This document shows positions 1 through 7,809 of a stretch of DNA of 64,000 nt, piece by piece; the stretch's first letter is position 1; each line of letters starts with the position of its first letter. This stretch comes from Selaginella moellendorffii (lineage: Eukaryota > Streptophyta > Lycopodiopsida > Selaginellales > Selaginellaceae). A model generated the notes under the pieces. The model ran no database searches and was not told the origin of the DNA. It was given only the letters and a program-made list of their open reading frames with translations. Location of the stretch: assembly GCF_000143415.4 (NCBI RefSeq), contig NW_003314265.1, positions 478,707-542,706 on the forward strand. Reading direction: 5' to 3'. The position numbers and the translations under genes are program-made.

Positions 1-73
1 ACGGCGATGCATTGTTTGTGTTTAAAGTCTTTTAATCATCTCCATGTTTGCGGCTTCGAAAGTTTCTTGAGCT

Positions 74-1570
74 ATGGGGATCTTCCGGAAGAAGATGGGA
101 AAGCCCCTCAGCGAGGAGGGGCGGATAAAACGCGCAGCAATTCGGCTCCGCAGGATCTACAGACTGTATGGAAACCCAGAGGCCGAGGTGGAGGCACTGA
201 CGACCAGGCTCTTGGAGGCTGACAACTTGCTCGAGGTGCGGACGACTTACGAGATCATCTGCACGCAAACTCACACCCGAGACAACCGCGAGCTCAAGAA
301 CGTGACGATCCAGGCATTTGGAAAGTGGGGTGGCGTGGAGGAAGCCCGCCAAGTGTTTGACGCCATTCGCCACCCAAGGAACGAGGCATACCGGGCGATC
401 TTTGAGGCCTACGTGAACAACGGGCATTTGGAGGATGCCCGGCGGGTCTTCTCATCTCTCCCTCGAGCAAAGTCGTCGTGGTGGATCCAGATGATGGCGG
501 CGTACGCCCGCTACGGCAAGGTGGCGGAGGCGAGCGAGATCTACAACTGGATGCCGCACAAAAAGGCCCTCGGGTGGAGCTTGCTGCTCATTGCGTACGC
601 GAGAAACGGCCTGGTTGACGAGGCCAGCGAGATGCTCCAGAGCGTCCCAGCCTCGGATTCCATTGCCGCAAATGCGGTTCTAGCAGCATTCGCTCGGGCA
701 GGGAATGTGGTGGCAGCGAAGGAGCTGTTCGATTCCATGCCCGCCAGGACTTCCGGGAGCTGGAACTCGCTCGCGCAGGCATATGCCCAGGCAGGGCATC
801 TTGCCGAGTGCGTCAAGGCCGCCAACTTGATGCCGGAGACGACGCGGGGGACGTGGGTGGCCATGATCAGGGCGTACGGAGACCACGGCATGGTGGCGGA
901 GGCCCGTACAGCCTTCGACAATTTGCCCCGGGTGACTGTCGACGCATGCAACACCCTGATCGTGGCGTATGCCCGTAACGGGCATCTGGTTGAGGCAAAG
1001 GAGCTGTTCGACGCGATGCTGGTGAGGAGCACCGTCACCTGGGCGTCCATCATGGAGGCGTGCACCATGAACAATCTCGCGGGGCAAGCGCTGGAGATTT
1101 TCCACTGGGAGAATTGCTCGGGGCAGCTGATGCCGGATCAGGTGGTCCTCTCGGCGGTTCTTAGCGCGCATTCTTGGCTCGGGTGCCTAGACGATGCGGC
1201 GGGGATCATCCGCGACATGGCCTCGGACTACGGCATCCGGCCGAGAGTGGAGCACTACTGCGCGATCCTGGCAATGCTGACGAGCCGATCAGAGCTGGGA
1301 GATGCCGAGGATCTTGCAGCAAGCATGCCGTTCGTGGCCCCGGCCTCGGCGTGGAAGCTGCTCCTGGACGTGTGTAAGATCCGTCGGGACAGCGCCCGGG
1401 CAAGGCGAGTGGCGGAGGAGATAGTCAGGCTGGATCCCAGCGGTCGCGCAGAGCCATTCATGGTAGTAGCCGGCCTCTACTTCCGCGAGGGCCGGCCGCA
1501 AGAGGCCGTGGATCTCATGCTGGAGAAGGGGCTGGCCGGTCAAGATGTTGACCTTTTGACCCGTGGCTAG
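74..1570 (+). CDS. PPR protein, PLS/E-type, intronless
   Basis: Single open frame of 498 codons. From about residue 75 the protein is a chain of roughly 31-residue helical repeats with the PPR signature (for example EARQVFDAI, NAYVNNGHLEDARRVF-like units and repeated W..M..AYA). The last 110 residues (VEHYCAILAML, W..LLDVCKI, L.P) resemble the E1/E2 extension of plant PLS-class PPR proteins, which act in organelle RNA editing or processing. There is no DYW deaminase domain. The first 70 residues are basic (MGIFRKKMGK) and are a plausible but atypical organelle-targeting region. The start is the first Met of the frame. The target RNA cannot be told from sequence. Confidence 0.9.
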   Translation: MGIFRKKMGKPLSEEGRIKRAAIRLRRIYRLYGNPEAEVEALTTRLLEADNLLEVRTTYEIICTQTHTRDNRELKNVTIQAFGKWGGVEEARQVFDAIRHPRNEAYRAIFEAYVNNGHLEDARRVFSSLPRAKSSWWIQMMAAYARYGKVAEASEIYNWMPHKKALGWSLLLIAYARNGLVDEASEMLQSVPASDSIAANAVLAAFARAGNVVAAKELFDSMPARTSGSWNSLAQAYAQAGHLAECVKAANLMPETTRGTWVAMIRAYGDHGMVAEARTAFDNLPRVTVDACNTLIVAYARNGHLVEAKELFDAMLVRSTVTWASIMEACTMNNLAGQALEIFHWENCSGQLMPDQVVLSAVLSAHSWLGCLDDAAGIIRDMASDYGIRPRVEHYCAILAMLTSRSELGDAEDLAASMPFVAPASAWKLLLDVCKIRRDSARARRVAEEIVRLDPSGRAEPFMVVAGLYFREGRPQEAVDLMLEKGLAGQDVDLLTRG

Positions 1571-1572
1571 TC

Positions 1573-1765
1573 TTTGACCGAAGGATATCCTCCCAAGCGT
1601 GGAATGACTATATTTACTCTATTAAGCACTGGCCGTCCCAAACTGGAGGAGTGAACGTTGTAATTGTCCTATGGATAAAGAAGCCTGCCATCTTCCCAAA
1701 GTGGAGGAGTGGACGTCATAATTTGTGGAAGTTGAGGGCTCGCGTATGCTCCGAATTGTAAGCCC
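1573..1765 (+). pseudogene. degenerate U1 snRNA gene copy
   Basis: Stretches of this region match the intact U1 gene at 6559-6722 and its promoter flank. Positions about 1573-1610 echo the U1 upstream region (GACCGAAGGATAT, GCGTGGAAT). Positions 1680-1740 match the U1 3' half, including the Sm-site core AATTTGTGG. A second, worse copy of the same 3' segment lies at about 1630-1670. The 5' end with the 5'-splice-site recognition sequence is missing and the terminal stem-loop is broken, so it should not be functional. Confidence 0.7.
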
Positions 1766-1770
1766 TATAA

Positions 1771-2317
1771 GATGTATCTTCCAGTAGACCCCAAGTTGTG
1801 ACAATGCCCTCTTGTGAGACGTCAATGCAAAAACAAGCTTAATAAAGCATCCAATTTTAAAAAACTTCTTAAAAACAAGGAAAATAATTTATGACAAAAC
1901 AACCATTTTAATTTTGACCTTTTCTAATGGTTCTAAATGCAAATTGAAAAATCATTTCTAATAATTAACACAAAGATTCATTTATAAACCAATGTAAAAT
2001 CCCATAAACCAATATGAATATGGTATAAAACAATGTATCAACAAGTTGAGGCATAAAAATCAACTCAAAAGAATCCAAAAGGTTGTCCCCTCAAAAGTTG
2101 ATCCTTTCCTTGTAAATGAGAAACTAAACATGCAATAAAACCACCCCATTTTTGTCCTTCCAAAACACAAATAGTTTTAATTGCTTAAAAACCAAGAGTG
2201 ACCATGTATGAACAACGTTCCAAACCAACATCAGGATGTTAGTTTAAAATGCTGGTTTATCCAAACCACTTCCACGGCCAAAAAACCAACCTTTTGGAGG
2301 TGATGTGAGATACAAAA
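1771..2317. other. AT-rich intergenic stretch
   Basis: AT-rich DNA between the U1 pseudogene and the duplicated mosaic. I see no open frame of protein-like composition, no RNA gene and no clear repeat structure. Confidence 0.6.
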
Positions 2318-2416
2318 TCAATTGTATCTCTAGCAACTCTGGCAAATCAGGACACCTTGGTCCAGCATAAATCAAACTGGCGATGGCCCCCTTGAGCTTC
2401 GGAGGACATTCCCTGC
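2318..2416 (-). pseudogene. fragment of the IST1-like gene (one exon plus intron edge)
   Basis: On the minus strand this segment encodes CRECPPKLKGAIASLIYAG and following residues, matching exon 4 of the IST1-like gene (15747 onward). The match continues into the intron acceptor tract (TTTGCAG), so it was copied as genomic DNA, not from mRNA. It lies immediately upstream of the truncated peptide-gene copy at 2437 and replaces that copy's signal-peptide region. Confidence 0.8.
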
Positions 2417-2436
2417 AAAGAGGAGATAAGAGATTA

Positions 2437-2819
2437 AACCTGCTGCTTCTCTCGTTTCTTCTGCTTATGAAGCACGAGCACTGCATCATCATAAATTCTT
2501 GCAGGATTCCATGGTCCAACTCTCGCAGACTTACAATCTCGAGATCCCGGTGGTGACAACAGTGCTCAAAGGAAAGAGCTCACCTATACTCCCAGCAGTG
2601 ATCAAACGGAGGAGCTCGCCTATCCACCCAGGACCAAAACACGTTAGTGCATTCGAAAATGGATCTCCTCCAAGCATTGGCACCAAACAAGCTGTGAAAT
2701 CTGGAACTCCTTCAAATGGAAAGATCGTTCCGGGCCCTCCTCCAACTCGTAACACATTTGCAGGCTGGCTGCATTCAAGGCCACAGATTCATTGCGTCAA
2801 TAAAACGAAAACATGTTAA
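2437..2819 (+). pseudogene. 5'-truncated copy of the proline-rich secreted-peptide gene (copy A)
   Basis: From about 2437 the sequence aligns with the intact peptide genes at 4647, 20916 and 23701. It keeps the downstream pro-region, two SSPIxP units (SSPILPAVIKR and SSPIHPGPKH) and the C-terminal GKIVPGPPPTRN motif. It lacks the Met-Leu-rich signal peptide, which is replaced by the IST1-like fragment. An open frame remains (2499-2819) but would give a non-secreted product, so I treat it as a pseudogene. Confidence 0.7.
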
Positions 2820-3253
2820 ACGGCACTAAACACTAAACTCTGATTCTTTGTTAGAGAAAAACAGTTTATTTATTGGGTCACTTACTGAATCAGTGACGAT
2901 GGCCGGCCTGCAAATGGAGGGAGAAGTGGAAGAAAGAGCCCGAAGTTACCATACCTCTAGATCCTGTGATCATGCAAGAAACACAAAAAGTGGACGCCCC
3001 TTGGCATGCTTTGTATCCTTCTTGTAAAATAGTTTCTTGATCACAAGACTATAGAACTTAGGAAAGAGAGAAAACCACTTTCTTGTCTTTCAATCTATTT
3101 CTTTAAGAGCCACGCAAACAAACTTTTGTTCGGTTGCTTCAATCCAGTTTTACAATTATCCTGCTCATAGATTTTTCTTCTCTAGTTCCTTGTTTCAATC
3201 TTGTTTTTTCCTAAAAAATCAACACTGTATAACTAGAAAGATTTCCTTACAGA

Positions 3254-4065
3254 TCAAACTACCTCCAGTTCCAGATTTCTGCACACTATTTTGCTCTGTA
3301 AGGGAAAGACCAAGGACACGAGAGAAAAGAAAGCATACCAAAGGACCTCCACTTCTTGCGTTTCTTGCAAGATTGCAGGATCTACAGGCATGGTAATTTC
3401 AGGCTCTTCCGGTTCTTCCACTTCTCCCTCGAGGGCATCCAAGAGCTTCTTCCTCTCGGCCTCTTGCGCCGCCTTGACCGTGGCATCCTGCTCGGCCTTG
3501 AGCTTCTTCATCTCTAGCTCCCGCTGTTTTCGCTCAAACCATGTATCGGCATCGGCCCAAACTGCAAAGATAGAATTCCAAATCAACAAGGTAAGACGAA
3601 GCTGTCGTGGAACAAATAGCAAAGAAAAATCAAAGAGACAAGAAGAAAAGTAATAGTTTAGAGAAAGAACTGACAAACAAGTGAACCAAAGGCAAGAGAA
3701 GTAAAACAACTGGCTTCGTTTAGGAATGAAGAACTAAAAGAAAAATCTTCAGCAAATCCATATACTCTATGAAGATGAAATCTAACGCAAAAAAAAAAAA
3801 AAAACGAGAAAGAAGGGAAATGGAAGAGAAAACTCACTTGGTTGAGATGCCCAGCCCTGTTCTCTTCCCTTGATCTTCATGGGCTGCGCGTAATTCACCG
3901 TCAACAGTTTGCGAAAGAGCTCCGAGTTGTGCATGTTGTCCATGGCCGCCGCCGCATCGTCCCTTGATCCAGGGGCATTGTCACGTCCTTGATGTCGCCA
4001 AACGGATTCAAACCCCGTGGAGAACCCCCTCGTTCACATTCTCGTTGTCCAAAAATCTCGGAAGA
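3254..4065 (-). pseudogene. broken copy of the RRM-protein gene
   Basis: The minus strand contains a good copy of exon 3 of the RRM gene at 18521-19723 (3254-3570; [23 protein letters not shown]). Upstream, an exon 2 remnant at about 3838-4065 retains DNMHNSELF-like and MKIKG-like sequence but has frameshifts and lost codons. Exon 1 is not evident. It is convergent with peptide copy A, the same arrangement as the other RRM/peptide pairs in the window. Confidence 0.75.
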
Positions 4066-4084
4066 AACAATGTGATCAATAACA

Positions 4085-4345
4085 GATTCTCCATGAAACT
4101 TTAGGGTTCCAATGAATGCGACCACAAATGGCCAGAGCACTGCACGGGAGCCTAATGACGTGGAACACCATGCTGACGACATATGCCTAGACTGCATACG
4201 GCCATACGAGCCGGATCTTTTGGGCAGCATCGGGGAAAGAAGTAGCGAGAGTTGGACTTGACTTACACGGGCTGGAAACTTCCTCCGTTTTGCTCTACAA
4301 CTTCCATACGTCGCCTTGTTACTTTCGTTCGTAGGCGAGGATTCA
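4085..4345 (+). pseudogene. PPR gene 3'-end fragment
   Basis: This segment matches parts of the PPR gene at 24180-26495: an internal TWNTMLTTYA-like repeat joined directly to the last coding stretch (AASGKEVARVG, LHGLETSSVL, CYFRS and the TAG stop). Most of the gene is absent. It lies just upstream of peptide copy B on the same strand, the same PPR-then-peptide order as at 24.2-23.2 kb. Confidence 0.75.
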
Positions 4346-4466
4346 AAGTTCAGGAATGTTTTTGTTTCACCGGGAGGGAACGAGACTCTCGTTCAAACGA
4401 AAGAGCGTGTTTTTGACGGATGATTTTTCAAAGTTTTTCCGGGACGGATGGAGAGGAATAACCGTG

Positions 4467-4473
4467 TATAAAA
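4467..4473 (+). promoter_or_regulatory. TATA box of peptide gene copy B
   Basis: TATAAAA in the context GTGTATAAAAGCC, about 175 nt upstream of the peptide start codon. The same element is conserved upstream of copies C and D, supporting transcription in the peptide-coding direction rather than on the antisense strand. Confidence 0.6.
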
Positions 4474-4498
4474 GCCATTAATGAAGCTGGGGGAGAAG

Positions 4499-4590
4499 AA
4501 GCGATCCCATTGGAACGGGAAGAGCAAAAGTTGCGATCCCATTGGAACTGGAAGTCTAGCAAAAGTTGGAGAGAGAAAGCGATCCCATTT
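4499..4590 (+). repeat. three-unit leader repeat of peptide gene copy B
   Basis: The element GCGATCCCATTGGAAC recurs about three times (near 4500, 4536 and 4579) between the TATA box and the start codon, each followed by a GGAAG-like purine run. The equivalent leaders of copies C and D carry the same repeats on the other strand. Function is unknown; it could be a transcript-leader or promoter element. Confidence 0.6.
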
Positions 4591-4646
4591 GAGCAGGAAG
4601 AAGAGTTGGAGGAGATCAAAGCCAAAGCACTCGGAAGTGTCGGAGC

Positions 4647-5132
4647 ATGGAGACTCGTCTGATCTTCCAGCTGCTGCTGCTGCTGCTGCTCCTGGCTGGA
4701 GAGATCCACCAGGAACAAGTTGGAGCTTCCGCTGCTTCTCTCGTTTCTTCTGCTGATGAAGCAGGAGCACGGCATCATCGTAAACTCTTGCAGGATTTCA
4801 CGGTCCAGCTCTCGCAGGCTTACAATCTCGAGATCCCGGTAGCGACAACAGTGCTCAAAGGAAAGAGCTCGCCTATACACCCAGCAGTGAATAAAGAAAG
4901 TATACTCCCAGCAGTGATCAAACGGAGGAGCTCGCCTATCCACCCAGGACCAAAACACGTTAGTGCATTCGAAAATGGATCTCCTCCAAGCATTGACACC
5001 AAACAAGCTGTGAGATCTGGAACTCCTTCAAATGGAAAGATCGTTCCAGGCCCTCCTCCAACTCGTAACACAATTGCAGGCCGGCTGGATTCAGTGCCAT
5101 CATCGCCGATTCACTGCACAAAACCATGTTAA
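4647..5132 (+). CDS. putative secreted proline-rich peptide precursor, copy B
   Basis: A 161-residue intronless frame. Residues 1-22 form a clear signal peptide: METR, then a run of eight leucines encoded by a CTG repeat, then AGEI. The rest is hydrophilic and rich in Pro, Ser and Lys. It contains repeated units flanked by basic residues: KGKSSPIHPAVNK, then ILPAVIKRR, then SSPIHPGPKH. A C-terminal block GKIVPGPPPTRN follows, and a final SSPIHC. Basic-flanked short proline motifs in a secreted precursor resemble the logic of plant signalling-peptide precursors (CLE, IDA, CEP types). VPGPPPTRN is reminiscent of a CLE core with one residue missing, but I cannot assign a known family. An upstream ATG at 4481 opens an overlapping frame. 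The Met at 4647 is preferred because it starts the signal peptide. Confidence 0.6.
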   Translation: METRLIFQLLLLLLLLAGEIHQEQVGASAASLVSSADEAGARHHRKLLQDFTVQLSQAYNLEIPVATTVLKGKSSPIHPAVNKESILPAVIKRRSSPIHPGPKHVSAFENGSPPSIDTKQAVRSGTPSNGKIVPGPPPTRNTIAGRLDSVPSSPIHCTKPC

Positions 5133-6488
5133 ACGCATGATCAACCAAATAAATAAACTCTGATTCTACTAAGAAAGAGAAAAAAACAGTTTCAGAATCA
5201 AGAAACTATTTTTTTATGTAACGAACAAATTAGATGGTCACTTGTGGCGCTGCTCAATCAGCTACAATGGCCACCCTGAAAATGTGTTATGAGTTGGAGG
5301 GAGAAGTGGAATTCTAACCGGAAGAAACCGAAGTTACCATGCCTGTAGATACAGTGATCATGCAAGAAACACAAGAAATGGATCTTTTCTCTCGTGTCCT
5401 TGCTTCTTATAAAATAGGTTCTTGATCACAAGAAGGAAAGATTTCAATTGATTTCTTTAAGAGTCATTTGCTTCAATTCAGTTTTATAAATTCGCTCCAC
5501 TATCCCGCTCATAGAGTTTTGTTCTCTAGTTCCTTGTTTCAATCTTCAAGCTTTTTCCTCAATAACCGGGAATCACTGGCTTTGGAATTCCGTTCGATCG
5601 AAGAAACCTCCTTGATAACCTTCTTGACTGGTGAATCTTCAGGGTTTGTGCGAGGACTTTAGACGTGCCTAGAACTATACCGTGTGTATAAAATAACTCT
5701 CAAGGAAGAGCTCATCCCCGCAAAGGTTGGAAGAAAAGATGGTTCTAAAGCAAAGCAAAGGTAATGGCTCTTGATTGACTGAAGCTGCCGCTGCTGCTCT
5801 TGTTCACAACAACACACAGCGCTGCTTCTCTAAGATCTGATAGATCAGAATTTGCTTTTTCTCTTCCATACAAACTTTCACATTGTCTGTTTTCCACAAA
5901 TTTCTGCTGTTCTCCAGCAACAGTGGAGCTAGTCAACCTATACATCCACAACTGCCGTATTATATACATATTGCGTGGCACTCGGTCTATTACCAACAAA
6001 ACAAATTACAAAGTTTTTCTTGGTAAATGAAGTTTAGGTACTAATATTCTGTTGGTGAAAAAATTCATTGATGTTGGTGCCAAAATTGAGCTAGGGTTTC
6101 GTAAAGGACCACGCCACTTTCATATGTTTGAATAAAAATTATTTTACAAATATTGGCGGTATGGTACTCTTTTAACTTCTGGCCGTGGGTTCGAACCGCG
6201 GGGTGCTCAGATACGGCATCCGGCCGAGCCAATTAGATCATATTATAAGAGTTATGACGATCGAGGGCCCACGCAGGGCATTCGACCACTCTTGGGCAAG
6301 ATACTTGCAGCAACAGTATCAATTGTTGTAAAGGTCACATCTAAGTTCTTGCTACTCCTTGGAGAGCTTTGCTCCCAAAATACAAAAGAGAAGATGAGAG
6401 AAGGCTTCTCTTTTTCTCACCCGACAACTCCTCCTCCCTCGTCTCGATGAGCCATGACCGAAGGATATGCTGCACCAATTCTTGCCCT

Positions 6489-6536
6489 ATCCCACATGCC
6501 GAGGCGTGGAATAAGGGCACAAGAGCAGTATATAAG
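6489..6536 (+). promoter_or_regulatory. snRNA promoter: USE-like element and TATA box
   Basis: ATCCCACATGCC at 6489-6500 resembles the plant upstream sequence element (RTCCCACATCG). TATATAAG lies at 6529-6536. They sit about 70-59 and 30-23 nt upstream of the U1 5' end, the arrangement known for plant RNA polymerase II snRNA genes. Confidence 0.8.
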
Positions 6537-6558
6537 ATAGGGCCTGGGGAAGAGATCC

Positions 6559-6722
6559 ATACTTACCTGGACGGGGTCTATTGGTGATCATGAAGGCCAA
6601 TGGCCTAGGTTCGGCCTTCCCATTGCACTACGGCTTGGCCGGCCTACCATCTTCCCAAAGTGGAGGAGTGGACGTCGTAATTTGTGGAAGTTGAGGGCTC
6701 GCGTACGCGCGGCCCTCTCCAA
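6559..6722 (+). ncRNA. U1: U1 spliceosomal snRNA
   Basis: Begins ATACTTACCTGG, the exact 5'-splice-site pairing sequence of U1. Next comes TGATCATGAAGG (U1-70K-binding loop of stem-loop I), then CATTGCAC (U1A-binding loop of stem-loop II). The Sm site AATTTGTGG lies at about 6681. A strong terminal hairpin (GAGGGC-TCGCG / CGCG-GCCCTC) ends near 6720. Length of about 164 nt fits plant U1. A USE and TATA promoter lie at the expected distances. It differs from the common plant U1 around TCTATTGG in stem-loop I, so it may be a variant copy. The 3' end is set from the hairpin and is approximate. Confidence 0.9.
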
Positions 6723-6789
6723 ATTCTAAGCCCTAAGATGGATGATTCTTTCATCTCTTGTCTTCTCGAATTATTGCTCTCCTTAGAAA

Positions 6790-7180
6790 AATCATCCATC
6801 AGCTGTCAAGAACACTCCCCCCTGCGATGGCGGCTCGCTCCTCTCGAATCCTCTGCGGATCGTCGGCATGCCACCGTTGAGCAGGCTGTGTCCAATCGGC
6901 TCGGGCTGCCTCGTTTGGCTGCTGCATCAACATCCCCGCCACAGGCGGTGCATACGATCCAGAAGGTTTCGATCCAAATTCTCGCTGGGATACCATGGAA
7001 GAGAATTTCTTGTTACCTCGTTTCAGTGAAGCCTTGCTCTTGCTGGAGAGCGGTGCTAATCTCCATAGCCTGTGTGTGTGTGTGAAGAGAATTGTCCTCG
7101 CGCTTGGTTGTAGCCGCACAATCGATTGAGAAAAATGGCAATGCTTACATGCTCGCGATGTGTATGCTTCTTGGGTTTAA
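6790..7180 (-). pseudogene. MAT1 3'-half fragment, internally deleted
   Basis: Read on the minus strand this matches the MAT1-like fragments at 53.2 and 63.4 kb: the ASM exon edge, then directly the ISTALQQEQGF exon and the alanine- and proline-rich C-terminal coding region. The exon carrying YNDYLEDVEDI is deleted, and frameshifts break the reading frame. The short CA-repeat of the intron is also present. Confidence 0.75.
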
Positions 7181-7809
7181 TTGGATGCTTCTTGGGTTTA
7201 ATTGGATGCTTCTTGGGTTTTTGGAAGCCGTCTCGTAAACAGCCTCCCAATCCTTCTTGGTTTTAAAGGGCTGCTCGCGAGAGCGCCCGACTTTTTGCAA
7301 GGGAACTGGGTCTCCTTTATATACTGATCAAACTGCAGATTTTTACTCTCCGGCATGTGGGATAGGTTGAAGTGGGTTAGAATATTCGTTTGTCCCTTCA
7401 ATTATCCACCTTTTGTCTTCTCGTATACATCACATTGTATCGATTGAATAAGCCTTCCTTTACGCAACCTTTATTTCCTCCATTTTAATCTTTGCATTTG
7501 TGATGGTTTAGGAGGCCCGCTCAAGGGAGTTCTGCAAAGTAAGCAGCGTCAACCCAAGGCCAGCCTATAAACCCTCCAAAAATAGCTCACGCACGGAGGC
7601 GTGGCAACGGGCATTGACCCATTGCTTTGTTTTCCTTACTCATTAGTTTAAGGCAAGGTTTCAAATTCTTCCTCGCCAGCTTATATACGCTGCTAAATAC
7701 CCGATTCCAATCCCCGGCGAGTGGGATATCTTTGCCCTCGCAGCATATGCTCGAATCTAGCCTATCGTGAGCTTGGAATATTTACCGGCATATACTTTAA
7801 AACTTTGGT
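7181..7809. other. intergenic region upstream of the HCF152-like gene
   Basis: Contains a short direct repeat (TTGGGTTTAATTGGATGCTTC, about 7170-7220) but no coding frame I can support. The part next to 7810 is presumably the promoter and 5' leader of the downstream PPR gene. Confidence 0.5.

Larger units (their letters stand above)
3254..5960 (+). repeat. left arm of large imperfect inverted repeat
   Basis: The order here (RRM fragment reversed, PPR tail, peptide gene B, roughly 550 bp of non-coding tail to about 5960) recurs in reverse complement at about 19700-23090. Even the non-coding tail matches: 5650-5960 is the near-exact reverse complement of about 19705-20030. Peptide copy A (2437-2819) extends the symmetry, pairing with copy D on the right. 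Confidence 0.85.

Noticed and set aside
541-1171. Long minus-strand frames opposite the first PPR gene
   Set aside because: Codon-shadow frames of a GC-rich repeat gene, with no independent features.
3785-3804. Poly(A) tract as retroposition mark
   Set aside because: Lies inside the intron equivalent of the RRM copy, and introns are retained, so the copy is genomic, not retroposed.
6153-6205. tRNA-like segment with GGTTCGAACC T-loop and TTTTAA anticodon-loop-like stretch
   Set aside because: Only the 3' half resembles a tRNA; D-arm and acceptor pairing are not convincing. Could be a tRNA-derived remnant, but not supported as a gene.
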